DNA from: UBA7328 sp965247965
GTDB lineage: Bacteria; Bacteroidota; Bacteroidia; Chitinophagales; Saprospiraceae
Assembly (NCBI GenBank): GCA_965247965.1
Contig: OZ252053.1
Span: 6,324,001-6,388,000, forward strand
Direction: 5' to 3'
DNA: 64,000 bases
Shown here: piece by piece, positions 10,901 to 19,463 of the stretch
Position numbering within the stretch: the first letter of the stretch is position 1
Layout of the letters: each line of letters opens with the position of its first letter
Notes under the pieces: generated by a model
Told to the model about the DNA's origin: nothing
Databases searched by the model: none
Seen by the model: only the letters and a program-made list of their open reading frames with translations
Translations under genes and position numbers: made by a program

Positions 10901-11320
10901 GTCTATTCCAAGCAATCATTGAAAGAATCAATGCGCTATCAAGCAATCAACTTTTCAACATGTTATTTAGAGAATAGAGGGGCGTATGATTTTTATTTCA
11001 AGCCTCTGGAAAAAATGGCTCAACTGAGTTCAGTCAATGCCTTTTATTCAGAAGATATCAATAACGATGGAAATCTGGACATTGTATTAGCTGGAAATTT
11101 ATACGGATCAGAGGTAGAGACCCCGCGTAATGATGCTTCTTATGGATTGTTCCTTGCTGGTGATGGGCAGGGAAACTTTAAAGCTCAAATGCCCTATGAA
11201 AGTGGCTTAATGATTAGGGGAGAAGTAAGAAAGATAAAAGAAATTGGATTAAAAGATGGAAGAAAAGCGATTTTAATAGCAAGAAATAACGATGAATTGG
11301 TCGTAGTTGAAGTTTTTTGA
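8000..11320 (+). CDS. FG-GAP/VCBS repeat and ASPIC-UnbV (CRTAC1-like) lipoprotein
   Basis: 1106 residues with a lipoprotein signal (LLLIVSAC). It carries many FG-GAP calcium-type repeats with D-x-(D/N)-x-D-G cores (GDVNNDGLQD, DYDLDGDLDLY, DLDNDGDLDLA, DVNNDGLEDFY, DYDGDGDQDLF, DFDADGDIDLI). In the middle is an ASPIC/UnbV module (about residues 510-590; SNYLRIKMIGPVGNNFGLG and FGLGNKEIADKLIISWPVG). These proteins form surface beta-propellers and are common next to SusCD loci and glycan hydrolases in Bacteroidota; a direct enzymatic activity is not established. The stop at 11320 is followed 68 bp later by the fused fucosidase gene, on the same strand. Confidence 0.88.
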   Translation: MKNMKVNKALFIILLLIVSACDSSKEQKLFTQLSPDKSGIEFSNKLSESDSLNYFLYKYMYMGGGVAIGDVNNDGLQDIYFTGNMVENKLYLNKGDLKFEDITKMAKVAGDDRWVTGVTMADVNQDGWLDIYVSVAGYWTTTKNLLYINDAKKGSDPSFTESAELYGIADRGNSTQAAFFDYDLDGDLDLYVANYPITDTRTGIMNYREMMFLVNPGISDHLYEYSNGRYEDVTVQSGVMRFGLTLGISVGDFNADGWPDIYVSNDFATPDYFFFNNGDGSFSNKLEEAINHTSFYGMGVDAADINNDGLLDILQVDMTPEDNFRSKSNMASMDTEVFWVMVNNGMYYQYMKNALQLNMGINSQGVPQFGEVSQLANVSLTDWSWAPLIADFDNDGWKDLFITNGSRREINNKDFFYEMNKDKQKAAHFVEWVNKMPAVKVENYALKNSGGLKFDRIASDWGINFNGWSSGAAYADLDNDGDLDLAINNIDDLSLVYENNATENQGSNYLRIKMIGPVGNNFGLGVKVTLIQKEQKQFQELTLTRGFQSSVEPILHFGLGNKEIADKLIISWPVGKQQILNDVQANQNLIVDYKNAVDVADSAKENIPTKLFKEITQELGLSHKHTENSFDDFKHQVLLPHKMSQYGPALAVGDVNNDGLEDFYIGGSRDHSGLLYLQNKIGVFDSLTTEVFIQDRKHEDVDAEFFDANNDGLLDLYVVSGGNEAKRGDNFYQDRLYLNLGNGKYKRITDALPEMFESGSIVSIADYDGDGDQDLFVGSRLSPRNYPHSGESCLLKNESTIDQVKFTNVTNEQAEGLANIGMITDAIWADIDQDEQIDLILTGEWMPVTIFKNHDGAFTNETEQFGLLEQTGWWNSIIAEDFDADGDIDLIAGNLGNNYKYKASEEEPFSIYMNDYDKNGKMDIVLSYMQEGEEYPLRGKQCSAEQIPAIDIKFKDYNSFAMASLADVYSKQSLKESMRYQAINFSTCYLENRGAYDFYFKPLEKMAQLSSVNAFYSEDINNDGNLDIVLAGNLYGSEVETPRNDASYGLFLAGDGQGNFKAQMPYESGLMIRGEVRKIKEIGLKDGRKAILIARNNDELVVVEVF

Positions 11321-11388
11321 TCCTCGGTGGTAATAGGTGGCACAGAGGTACCGTGAACAGTAAGTTGAAATCTCAAAAAAATCATATC

Positions 11389-14300
11389 ATGATAATTTCA
11401 AAAAATCATATCATTTTACTTCTGATAGTTGTTGGCACCACATCATGTGCACTTACAACAGGACCTACAATAAATAATTATGTAGAAATCCGATCTGTCG
11501 ATTCAAAAGAAGAAATCATAAAAAAATCCGCCAATGTTACTCCAACCAGGGATCAGTTGGCCTGGCAGAAAATGGAACTGACCGCTTTCTTGCACTTTGG
11601 AATCAATACATTTACAAATAAGGAATGGGGGGATGGTACAGAAAATCCGCAACTTTTTAATCCTCAAGAATTAGATGCAGGACAATGGGTGAAAACATGC
11701 AAAGATGCGGGTATGAAACTTATTATCCTTACCGCAAAACATCACGACGGGTTTTGCCTTTGGCCAAGTAAATATACAAATCACACCGTCAAAAGTAGTC
11801 CCTGGAAAAATGGAAGTGGTGATGTTGTAGGAGATCTCGCAAAGGCATGTAAGGAACAGGGAATAAAGCTCGGAATATACCTATCTCCCTGGGACAGGAA
11901 TAGTGCGCTTTACGGTACTGAAGAATACAACGATTATTTTGTAAATCAACTGACTGAATTATTGACAAACTATGGAGAGGTAGCTGAGGTTTGGTTTGAT
12001 GGGGCCAATGGCGAGGGACCGAATGGGAAAAAACAGATTTATGACTGGCAAAGATATTATAAAACCATCAGGCATTTACAGCCCAATGCCGTGATAGCCA
12101 TCATGGGGCCAGATGTACGCTGGGTGGGTACTGAGTCTGGCTATGGGAGAGATACGGAGTGGAGCGTGGTTCCTGCCAATACTCAGGATGAAGAAGAAAT
12201 TACCACACGATCACAACAACTGGCTGGTACGTTCAGGCCAAAAATAGATTTCATGGCAAAGGATCTTGGTAGCCGTGAAATACTCTTTGGTGCCAAAAGC
12301 TTGGTTTGGTATCCTTCTGAAGTTGATGTTTCTATAAGACCGGGGTGGTTTTATCACCCCGATCAGGATGATAAGGTGAAAAGCGTGGAAAAACTGCTTG
12401 ATATCTACTACAGCTCCGTGGGAAAAAACTCCTTGCTTTTACTGAACATACCTCCGGATACAAGAGGACTAATCCATGAAAATGATGTAAGCATCTTGAA
12501 AAAATGGAAAGAGAATATTGACAAGACGTTCGAGGTGAATCTGGCGGCCAAATCTAAAATTAATCTTAAAAAATCTCAAAATGGATCGGATCCAAAAGCA
12601 CTGATCGATAATGATTATGATACGTATTGGATGGCAAATGAGGAAATCCCAACCATAGAATTTACTTTAAAAGGAGAGAAAACCTTTGATCGCTTATTGA
12701 TACAAGAGCAGATCACTGTTGGTCAACGTGTTGAAAAATTTAAAATTGAAGCTAAAATTGATGGCCAATGGAAAAATTTAGTTGAAGGAACAACCATTGG
12801 TTATAAGCGATTGGTTCGATTTCCAGAAGTGATTGCAAACGAATTGAGGTTGACCATTTTAAAATCTCGTGACAAACCTGCTTTAGCAGAATTTGGGATA
12901 TATAGCTCTACTCAAGAAAATAACCTCAAACTCTGGTATAACGAACCCGCAAACGCATCGGAGGCAGATGATCCCAACGGGTGGAGAGACGACCCGGAGT
13001 GGCTTAAAGCCTTACCATTGGGTAATGGTTCATTAGGCTTGATGGTTTTCGGTGATGTTAACCGCGAACGAATTCAGCTTAATGAAGAGAGTATGTGGTC
13101 AGGTAGTCTTGATGACAATGATAATCCTGAAGCATATGCAGAACAAGATAAAATCCGTCAGTTGCTTTTTGAAGGAAAATACAAAGAAGCAACTGATTTG
13201 ACCAATAAAACCCAGATATGCAAAGGATCGGGTTCAGGTCATGGTAACGGGGCAGAAGTCCCCTTTGGCTGTTTTCAGACTTTAGGCGATCTATGGATTG
13301 ATAATGGCAAACAAACAATTTACGAAAACTACTACAGAGAACTTGATTTGGGGGATGCAGTAGTTCGCGTGAGATATTCCCAGAACGGGGTTAATTATCA
13401 AAGGGAAATTTTTACAAGTAATCCCGATCAAGTCATGGTCGCCCGCTATACTGCTGATAAACCCGGCCAAATTTCGTTTTCCTGCACCATGACCCGACCG
13501 GAGCGCTACCGTACCTATAATAAAGAAAACCAGTTAATTATGTTGGGAGTGCTTGCGGATGGCAAGGGTGGTGATGGATTGCAATATATAGCCAGGCTGA
13601 GCGCAGTGAACAAAAAGGGGAAGGTCAGCTATCGTGATTCAAAGTTGGTTGTTGAAAATGCCGATGAAGTAATACTTTTTCTCTCGGCATCCACGGATTA
13701 TATATTGAGCTATCCTGATTATAAAGGACGAGACTATGAATCATTGACAAGCCAAAATATCGAAAAAGCAGTAGACAAGGGATTTGATATATTGCTCAAT
13801 GATCATAAAAAAGAGTATCAGCAATATCTACAGCGAGTAAGCCTGGACATCACTCCGCAAGATATGTTGCCGATTCCTACCGATGAACGAGTGAAAAATT
13901 TTATAAAAACAAAATCCGACCCTCATTTGGTAGAGTTGATCTTTCAGTATGGGCGTTATTTGCTAATATCTTCATCGAGGCCAGGAACCCTGCCTGCAAA
14001 CCTACAAGGAATATGGGCCAATAAAATTCAAACCCCCTGGAATGGGGACTATCACACAGATGTAAATGTAGAAATGAACTATTGGCTGGCCGAGGTAACC
14101 AATCTATCAGAATTACATATGCCGCTGTTCGACTTGATCGAATCGTTTGTGGAACCAGGCAAAAAAACAGCGAAGATTCAGTATCATCATAATGGTTGGG
14201 TAATCCATCCGATAACCAATGTATGGGGTTACACTTCACCGGGAGAGATGGCCAGATGGGGAATGCATACCGGTGCGGGGGCTTGGATATGCTCCCATAT

Positions 14301-15246
14301 AGGAGAACACTACGCATTTACAGGTGATAAAGCGTTTCTGGAAAGAATGTATCCATTATTAAAGGGATCGGTAGAGTTTTATTTGGACTGGCTGATTGAA
14401 GATCCTAAAACAGGGAAACTGGTATCCGGTCCCGCCGTATCACCCGAAAATACATTTGTTGCTCCTGACGGTAGTCAGAGTCAAATTAGTATGGGTCCAG
14501 CTCATGACCAACAAGTTATTTGGCAACTGTTTACAGACTTTATTTTTGCTTCTAATGAATTAAATATTAAAGATGAATTTACTTACCAGGTCAAAGAAGC
14601 TAAAGGCAGATTGAAGGGTCCGAAAATTGGATCGGATGGACGCTTGATGGAATGGGCAGAGGAATTTCCTGAGCAGGAACCAGGCCATCGACACATATCA
14701 CACCTTTTTGCCTTACACCCCGGATCTCAAATTACTATGGAACAGACTCCAGAATTGGCTTTGGCTGCCAAAAAATCATTGGATTATCGAATTGCAAATG
14801 GGGGTGGCCATACAGGTTGGAGTGCTGCCTGGTTGGTAAGTCAGTATGCCCGGCTATATGAAGCGGAAAAGGCCAGGGAAAGTTTAAACGTTGTTTTGTC
14901 GAAAAGTACCTCTCCAAACCTATTTGGTCAACATCCCCCATTCCAGATGGATGCCAATTTTGGTGCAACAGCTGGTATTGCTGAAATGCTACTACAGAGC
15001 CATGCCGGAATTATTTATCTGCTTCCTGCTTTGCCCAAAGCCTGGCCTACCGGTGAAGTGAAGGGGTTACTGGCCCGGGGTGGATATGAAGTTGATATTG
15101 AATGGGAAAATGGTGCACTTAAAAGTGCTAATGTAATATCCCGTTTGGGACAAAAGGTGAAAATAAAATATAATGACAGATTTTTTGATTTCGATCCTTC
15201 AAAAGGAGAAGCAATAAAGCTGAATGGAAAATTGGACAAGATATAA
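11389..15246 (+). CDS. bifunctional GH29-GH95 alpha-L-fucosidase fusion
   Basis: 1285 residues from ATG 11389, which starts a lipoprotein signal (VVGTTSCA). Residues about 35-390 are a GH29 fucosidase: LTAKHHDGFCLWPS, LGIYLSPWDRNS and the nucleophile segment EVWFDGANG. Residues about 395-520 form a discoidin-like F5/8-type sandwich (DPKALIDNDYDTYWMA). Residues about 525-1285 are a complete GH95 enzyme: N-terminal sandwich (LPLGNGSLGLMVFGD), barrel motif PWNGDYHTDVNVEMNYW, acid region VSPENTFVAPDG, DGRLMEW and GHRHISHLFALHPG. GH29 is a retaining family and GH95 an inverting one, so one polypeptide may remove fucose in different linkages. No frame break was found. Confidence 0.9.
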   Translation: MIISKNHIILLLIVVGTTSCALTTGPTINNYVEIRSVDSKEEIIKKSANVTPTRDQLAWQKMELTAFLHFGINTFTNKEWGDGTENPQLFNPQELDAGQWVKTCKDAGMKLIILTAKHHDGFCLWPSKYTNHTVKSSPWKNGSGDVVGDLAKACKEQGIKLGIYLSPWDRNSALYGTEEYNDYFVNQLTELLTNYGEVAEVWFDGANGEGPNGKKQIYDWQRYYKTIRHLQPNAVIAIMGPDVRWVGTESGYGRDTEWSVVPANTQDEEEITTRSQQLAGTFRPKIDFMAKDLGSREILFGAKSLVWYPSEVDVSIRPGWFYHPDQDDKVKSVEKLLDIYYSSVGKNSLLLLNIPPDTRGLIHENDVSILKKWKENIDKTFEVNLAAKSKINLKKSQNGSDPKALIDNDYDTYWMANEEIPTIEFTLKGEKTFDRLLIQEQITVGQRVEKFKIEAKIDGQWKNLVEGTTIGYKRLVRFPEVIANELRLTILKSRDKPALAEFGIYSSTQENNLKLWYNEPANASEADDPNGWRDDPEWLKALPLGNGSLGLMVFGDVNRERIQLNEESMWSGSLDDNDNPEAYAEQDKIRQLLFEGKYKEATDLTNKTQICKGSGSGHGNGAEVPFGCFQTLGDLWIDNGKQTIYENYYRELDLGDAVVRVRYSQNGVNYQREIFTSNPDQVMVARYTADKPGQISFSCTMTRPERYRTYNKENQLIMLGVLADGKGGDGLQYIARLSAVNKKGKVSYRDSKLVVENADEVILFLSASTDYILSYPDYKGRDYESLTSQNIEKAVDKGFDILLNDHKKEYQQYLQRVSLDITPQDMLPIPTDERVKNFIKTKSDPHLVELIFQYGRYLLISSSRPGTLPANLQGIWANKIQTPWNGDYHTDVNVEMNYWLAEVTNLSELHMPLFDLIESFVEPGKKTAKIQYHHNGWVIHPITNVWGYTSPGEMARWGMHTGAGAWICSHIGEHYAFTGDKAFLERMYPLLKGSVEFYLDWLIEDPKTGKLVSGPAVSPENTFVAPDGSQSQISMGPAHDQQVIWQLFTDFIFASNELNIKDEFTYQVKEAKGRLKGPKIGSDGRLMEWAEEFPEQEPGHRHISHLFALHPGSQITMEQTPELALAAKKSLDYRIANGGGHTGWSAAWLVSQYARLYEAEKARESLNVVLSKSTSPNLFGQHPPFQMDANFGATAGIAEMLLQSHAGIIYLLPALPKAWPTGEVKGLLARGGYEVDIEWENGALKSANVISRLGQKVKIKYNDRFFDFDPSKGEAIKLNGKLDKI

Positions 15247-15271
15247 CGAAACGTACTAAAATATTAACGAG

Positions 15272-15742
15272 ATGAAAAAGAATATACCGAGCCATTTGAT
15301 ACTTTTCATTTTGGCCTCACTGATTTCGATCCAGTCCAAAGCAGATGCCTAGGCTTCCGTCTGTGTTTAGTTCTAATATGGTACTGCAACAAGATAAACA
15401 GGTGGCAATATGGGGATGGGCTGAACCTGCCGAGGTAGTAAAGATTACAGTAAGCTGGGATAATCAAGAGGTGGAGACTACAACGGATAGAGGAGCAAAA
15501 TGGAAAACCTGGTTACAAACACCCAAAGCAGGAGGTCCGTTTACCATTACTATTCAGGAGAAGAATACCCTAGTCTTGGAGAATGTGCTGATTGGTGAAG
15601 TCTGGATTTGTTCAGGCCAGTCCAATATGGAGTCCTCTGCGACACACAGCTATTCTTTTAATAATGCAAAGGAGGAAATCAAAAACTCAGATTATCCGGA
15701 AATTCGGTTGTTTCATGTAAAAAAAGCTACATCAGATACTAG
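15272..15742 (+). pseudogene. sialate O-acetylesterase, frameshifted and truncated by IS6
   Basis: A signal peptide (MKKNIPSHLILFILASL...) starts at 15272 and runs into TAG at the mature junction (KADA-stop). The enzyme continues in another frame from about 15345: RLPSVFSSNMVLQQDKQVAIWGWA, beta-sandwich, then the nucleophile block EVWICSGQSNMESS. Removing one T from GCCTAGG joins the frames as KADA-RLPSVF. The gene then stops at 15742, where the IS6 left end begins, so most of the SGNH catalytic domain is missing. It starts 25 bp after the fused fucosidase gene. Intact homologues remove acetyl groups from glycans, which fits the cluster. Confidence 0.85.
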
Positions 15743-16528
15743 GGTTCTGTCGCATCTGTCTAACCGAAAAATACTATTTCAACTTTACACTTCAAAAATT
15801 AAGCTGCCAATGAGCAATAGGATTTGAAGGCACTCGATTTAGGATCGATCATTTGGTTCTTTTTTAGCATTCTGACCAGCTCAATACCGGTCAACGTTCG
15901 TTTCGCAGATTCAAATGATTTGAACCCAAGCATTGGTCTAGTGCGCCATTTAATAAATCGGTGATCCTGCTCTACAATGTTGTTTAGGTATTTGCACTGC
16001 CTCCACTTGATCTTCTTCCAATTCCTCTTGTTATAAACCTTTATTCCAGCTTTATTTGCTCCACTTTTGTCTATGTTTATCAGTGAAGGCAATCCATTCT
16101 GATTGATTGCTTTTATCAGAAAGGCATGAGCTGACCGTCTCTTTCTATTTGGGCTAAGTAGGAAATCTATCGTCATTCCCTGTTTATCCACCGCACGATA
16201 AAGAAACATCCAATGACCTTTTACCTTCACATAAGTCTCATCCATTCTCCATCTACTTCCCACGCTTTTCTTTCTTTTCCTGAAATTGGCTTCAAAGATT
16301 GGTGCAAACTTAAATACCCATCTCTGAATTGTCGCATGATCAACTTTTATACCTCGCATCCGAAGCAATTCCTCAATATCTCTATAGCTCAGGGAAAATC
16401 TCAGTTTAAGGAAGACAGCATATTTAATAATCGATGAAGGAAAGCAGTGACCTTTGAACATAATCGTGTAGTTTATGTCCGCGAATTTAGGAATTAATTA
16501 AATTGAGCTTCACAGATGCGACAGAACC
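15743..16528. mobile_element. IS6-family insertion sequence (786 bp)
   Basis: The ends are perfect 17-bp inverted repeats, ggttctgtcgcatctgt at 15743 and its complement ending at 16528. The single transposase gene is on the minus strand. The flanking 8-mers (gatactag and aaaatatc) do not match, so there is no target duplication. A different truncated gene abuts each side, as expected when IS6 elements form adjacent deletions or resolve cointegrates. Confidence 0.85.
15799..16461 (-). CDS. IS6-family DDE transposase
   Basis: 220 residues, the usual IS6 length (about 220-240). It has an N-terminal helix-turn-helix (LSYRDIEELLRMRGIKVDHATI), then the first catalytic Asp in RMDETYVKVKGHWMFLYRAVD, the second in INIDKSGANKAG, and the Glu in NNIVEQDHRFIKWR, i.e. 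a complete DDE triad. The gene fills the element between its inverted repeats and looks intact, so it could still be active. Confidence 0.9.
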   Translation of the reverse strand: MFKGHCFPSSIIKYAVFLKLRFSLSYRDIEELLRMRGIKVDHATIQRWVFKFAPIFEANFRKRKKSVGSRWRMDETYVKVKGHWMFLYRAVDKQGMTIDFLLSPNRKRRSAHAFLIKAINQNGLPSLINIDKSGANKAGIKVYNKRNWKKIKWRQCKYLNNIVEQDHRFIKWRTRPMLGFKSFESAKRTLTGIELVRMLKKNQMIDPKSSAFKSYCSLAA

Positions 16529-17089
16529 AAAATATCCGTCCACTACTAATATGTCGCTAACTCGCTGTAAATCAACGGCTCTTTGCACAATCAAATCTCC
16601 ATAATGATCTACCAATGTGTAATCATTGCCCACTCTTTGCTTCTTTGCTGATGGACTTTGAATGGCCTCAAGGTGGTAGGCTGTATTTTGATTTATATCA
16701 ATCGCTGCTATACCTCCTATTTCCAAACCCCGCTTATATCGACCCGCACAACCTGAGTAAAAATACCCTAAACCCGGTGTGTACTTCCCACTCTTATTGA
16801 TATAACTTGGATCAAAGGCAATAATAGACTTATCGCTGCACACCTGCTTTACCAATTCGGTATTAAACTTCATGAAATCAAAATCTCTACCGAAATTATT
16901 GCGGTAGGTCTGTTCATTAAATACTCCCTCCCTCGACATTTGAAGAAAATTATATCGTCCATGCATGCTCAAACACAATAAGAATATGTGGTTCATAAAA
17001 TTGAACCGCAACCTATCTATATCTGCCATTTTCACTAATATTGATCCTATGAGGTTTTTACCTCGGGTAAATGCTTCAGTAGTTTTCAT
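16529..17089 (-). pseudogene. DDE transposase fragment (IS4-superfamily-like), cut by IS6
   Basis: About 187 N-terminal residues of a transposase, with the first catalytic region IIAFDPSYINKSGKYT and the second near DILVVDGYFG, cut exactly where the IS6 right end begins (16528). The nominal ORF runs a few codons into IS6 sequence. The gene is on the minus strand, and its upstream side leads to a presumed IS terminus at 17181-17196. The DDE Glu region and 3' end are lost, so it cannot work. Confidence 0.75.
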
Positions 17090-17180
17090 TTTCGTAACAC
17101 TTGATGATTACTACTGTTCTTGGATTATTCCAAGATACGCATTTACCTTTTTATATTACAACTATTTTTAATGTGTTAAT

Positions 17181-17196
17181 CCTTCACGGACTATTG
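17181..17196 (-). repeat. IS terminus, copy 1 of a dispersed 16-mer
   Basis: ccttcacggactattg, the reverse complement of CAATAGTCCGTGAAGG, marks the edge between the truncated transposase region and a coding fragment that resumes immediately to its right. The same end occurs at 33106-33121 (one mismatch), 33314-33329 and 47853-47867 (lacking the first base). Confidence 0.6.
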
Positions 17197-17481
17197 TTAG
17201 CTGGGAACTTGAATCTAATTTTTACATAGCTGGAATAGTAAGAAAAGAAATTAAAGATCCAGCAGCAAGCGGACTGTTTGCGTTAAAAAATCAATATTAC
17301 TATTTGCCTCACAGTGTTGAAATAGAACAAAATATGGCTGTGGAAAATGAATGTTTCAGTAATGCGATAATTTCACCAAATCTGCTGCATACAGGTGAAT
17401 CTTTTTCAATTTCTCATCTTGAGCCCAAATGCCAAGCACGGTTAGAAATTTATACTGTCGATGGCAGATTAATTATTAATA

Positions 17482-18744
17482 ACTGACCTTTCGCAGGGCA
17501 GATATTTGGAAAATTAAAAAATAATATTATAGTTATTCCAAAAGAGGAATAGCTTGCAGTTGAGCAGGGTTAACCAAATTGAATTGTTTTTTCATTCGGT
17601 TAAGTTCTTGATATGCTGCTTTGACAGCTTTTAAGTATAGTCTTGCCTTTATGGCGAAGTGGTTTTTAGCTTGATTAATTTTGAGCAATTCGAGTTTAGT
17701 ATACGCTATCATCACACAAAAAATATGATTGGACTGCGTCACTTCATACTTTGTTGGTGATTTGGCTAAACAAGCATTCTGTTTCATCGATTTGTGGAAT
17801 TCCTCAACTTTCCATCTTCTTTCATAGATTGTATGAGTCTGCTGATGTGTAAGTTTTGTATCGTTGCTTACCAGATACAGTACGCCTGTGGAGTAATCTT
17901 TGTTCGTAAAGACTTGTTTGGTCAAAGAAACCGGAAAGTCCAATCCTTTGATCCAAACTTCCATTACACAGTCTGGCTGTAGGTCTAGTGCATCGACTCT
18001 TGTAAACTTACCTTGCAGTTTTTCTTCCTTACTCAGGGCAACAAGACGATTGGTCTTAATTGCACCGATAAAATGCTTTTTTAACTCGTAATGCACAAAC
18101 TCCATATTGTCATTTGAGCTAAACCAACTATCCCATAAGGCATATTTGTACTGAACATGATTACGCTGTGTGAGTACTTTGAGCCTTTGTCTTACTAACT
18201 CATTCTTACTCACCTCACTTTTGCGTTTCTCTTGTCGTGTTTTTAGATCAGTAAACCTGATTGGCTTTCTGATAATTTCATAGGCTAAAGGCAACTCTAC
18301 CGTTTGGCCATCACCCAATTGGTTATGATATAGAAAACTTATCATATTGATGCCTTTGACGCTCCTGTTCTTTGTATGATCAAAGTGATACGTTATTATC
18401 TCATTCTGAGTAGAATGTGGTTTTTCAGTTATCACATCATCAATACAAATGCTACCATCAGGACTTTCTACTTTCCTGACTATAGGTTTAACAGATTTCC
18501 AATAATCTTTTTGGCCCAGAGTAGGCTGAGCCAAAAATCTACTGATCTGATCATGGCTATAAGCACCGTCTAACATTTTAGACATACCTATAGCTGTGCT
18601 GTGACTAAAACTTGTCAACAAATAATCGCTGTACAAGTCGGCAATGTGCGGATTCATCATTAGTAACTATCTTTAGATCCAGCACAAAGCTATACATATA
18701 ATAATTTTTTACAATACCAAATTTTCGAACTGCGAAATGTCAGT
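17482..18744. mobile_element. IS4-superfamily (IS701-like) element, 1263 bp, 5-bp TSD
   Basis: The terminal repeats are actgacctttcgcag (left) and the complement of actgacatttcgcag (right), 15 bp with one mismatch. The target duplication taata is at 17477-17481 and 18745-18749. It is inserted in the last part of a T9SS sorting-domain coding sequence. Confidence 0.85.
17533..18660 (-). CDS. IS4-superfamily (IS701-like) transposase
   Basis: 375 residues, apparently complete. The catalytic Asp regions are SICIDDVITEKP (about residue 72) and ALWDSWFSSN (about residue 178). The Glu lies in YERRWKVEEFHKSMK, which fits the Y-x2-R-x3-E-x6-K motif of the IS4 superfamily. It fills the 17482-18744 element in antisense orientation to the gene it disrupts, so any read-through of the host gene would be antisense to it. 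Confidence 0.85.
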   Translation of the reverse strand: MMNPHIADLYSDYLLTSFSHSTAIGMSKMLDGAYSHDQISRFLAQPTLGQKDYWKSVKPIVRKVESPDGSICIDDVITEKPHSTQNEIITYHFDHTKNRSVKGINMISFLYHNQLGDGQTVELPLAYEIIRKPIRFTDLKTRQEKRKSEVSKNELVRQRLKVLTQRNHVQYKYALWDSWFSSNDNMEFVHYELKKHFIGAIKTNRLVALSKEEKLQGKFTRVDALDLQPDCVMEVWIKGLDFPVSLTKQVFTNKDYSTGVLYLVSNDTKLTHQQTHTIYERRWKVEEFHKSMKQNACLAKSPTKYEVTQSNHIFCVMIAYTKLELLKINQAKNHFAIKARLYLKAVKAAYQELNRMKKQFNLVNPAQLQAIPLLE

Positions 18745-18890
18745 TAATAAGGAGATAAATGACGAAAATAATTTATTTCTTAATGACCCTGGTCTTTATA
18801 TAATTCGAATAGTTGAAGGGGCAAATTCTATAGTAAAGAAATTGATTGTTACTAGATAAAAGAGATCCTGATGTTCCCATTGACAAAGAT

Positions 18891-19095
18891 TTATTTTAAA
18901 AAAAGTGACGTGCACGAAATTTTTTGGCTCAAACCCTCATTTAACCATTGGTATGGATTGACATCATTGGCTTTGCATGTACCAAAGAATGAGTACATGA
19001 TAGCAAGGAGTTGAGCAGCATTATGTGATCCTGCAAATCGATATTTTTTTTGACCCAGGGTTAAGGGGCGGATTTTGCTTTCTATCAGTACTTTG
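18891..19095 (-). pseudogene. IS66 transposase C-terminal fragment
   Basis: The minus strand encodes about 67 residues ending at TAA (18891-18893): IESKIRPLTLGQKKYRFAGS, HNAAQLLAIMYSFFGTCKAN, DVNPYQWLNEGLSQ. This is the conserved C terminus of IS66 TnpC (IRPLALGRKNYLFAGS, YSLLxTCKxNGVxP in typical members). No upstream IS66 sequence is present; the adjoining DNA is the 3' end of an unrelated regulator gene. Confidence 0.8.
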
Positions 19096-19100
19096 TCATC

Positions 19101-19463
19101 TTATTGTTTTGATTTTTGAATTCTTTCTTGTGTCTTTTTCATCAACTTTTCGCCGCGCTCAATTTTGATCAAACTTAGTTCATCAATTTTCAGTTTTTTT
19201 GCCATTTTTTCTAATTTCCATCCTCGCTGTTTTCGGTAGTTCAAGAGGGTTTGTTTCCAACCACCTTCTGCGTGGTATTCAACTAAGCAGTAGCCCAGGA
19301 ACTCAGCAACCGCCGGTATATGCATCAACATGACTTGATGTCTGTTTGCTTCCCAATTCTCAATCGTTGAGGTCGTAAGACCAAGAAGGTTTGCAACTTC
19401 GCTTTGGGTCATCTCTCGATCCATCCTGGCTCTCTTAACATGCTCTGCTAGTGTACCAAGCAT
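19101..19463 (-). CDS. XRE-type helix-turn-helix regulator
   Basis: 120 residues. The N-terminal half is a clear XRE domain (RMDREMTQSEVANLLGLTTSTIENWEANR, residues about 12-40). The C-terminal half holds a second HTH-like segment (RKQRGWKLEKMAKKLKIDELSLIKIERGE), so it may be a two-HTH regulator. No partner gene is evident. The 3' end lies against the IS66 remnant, so a former downstream neighbour may have been lost. Target unknown. Confidence 0.75.
   Translation of the reverse strand: MLGTLAEHVKRARMDREMTQSEVANLLGLTTSTIENWEANRHQVMLMHIPAVAEFLGYCLVEYHAEGGWKQTLLNYRKQRGWKLEKMAKKLKIDELSLIKIERGEKLMKKTQERIQKSKQ

Larger units (their letters stand above)
17197..18859 (+). pseudogene. C-terminal fragment of a T9SS-secreted protein, split by an IS
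   Basis: Coding sequence resumes at the IS terminus (about 17197) and reads through a YLPHSVEIEQ region into a type A T9SS sorting domain (SPNLLHTGESFSI, LEIYTVDGRLI). It is interrupted at 17481 by an IS. Removing the IS (17482-18744) and one copy of the taata duplication restores the frame as GRLIINKEINDENN, then LNDPGLYIIRIVEGAN and IVKKLIVTR, with TAA at 18857-18859. That is a complete sorting-domain end. The 5' part of the gene is missing beyond the IS terminus, so the identity of the secreted protein is unknown. Confidence 0.8.

Noticed and set aside
11194..11385. Minus-strand ORF over the FG-GAP/fucosidase junction
   Set aside because: Antisense to strongly supported coding sequence; no motif.
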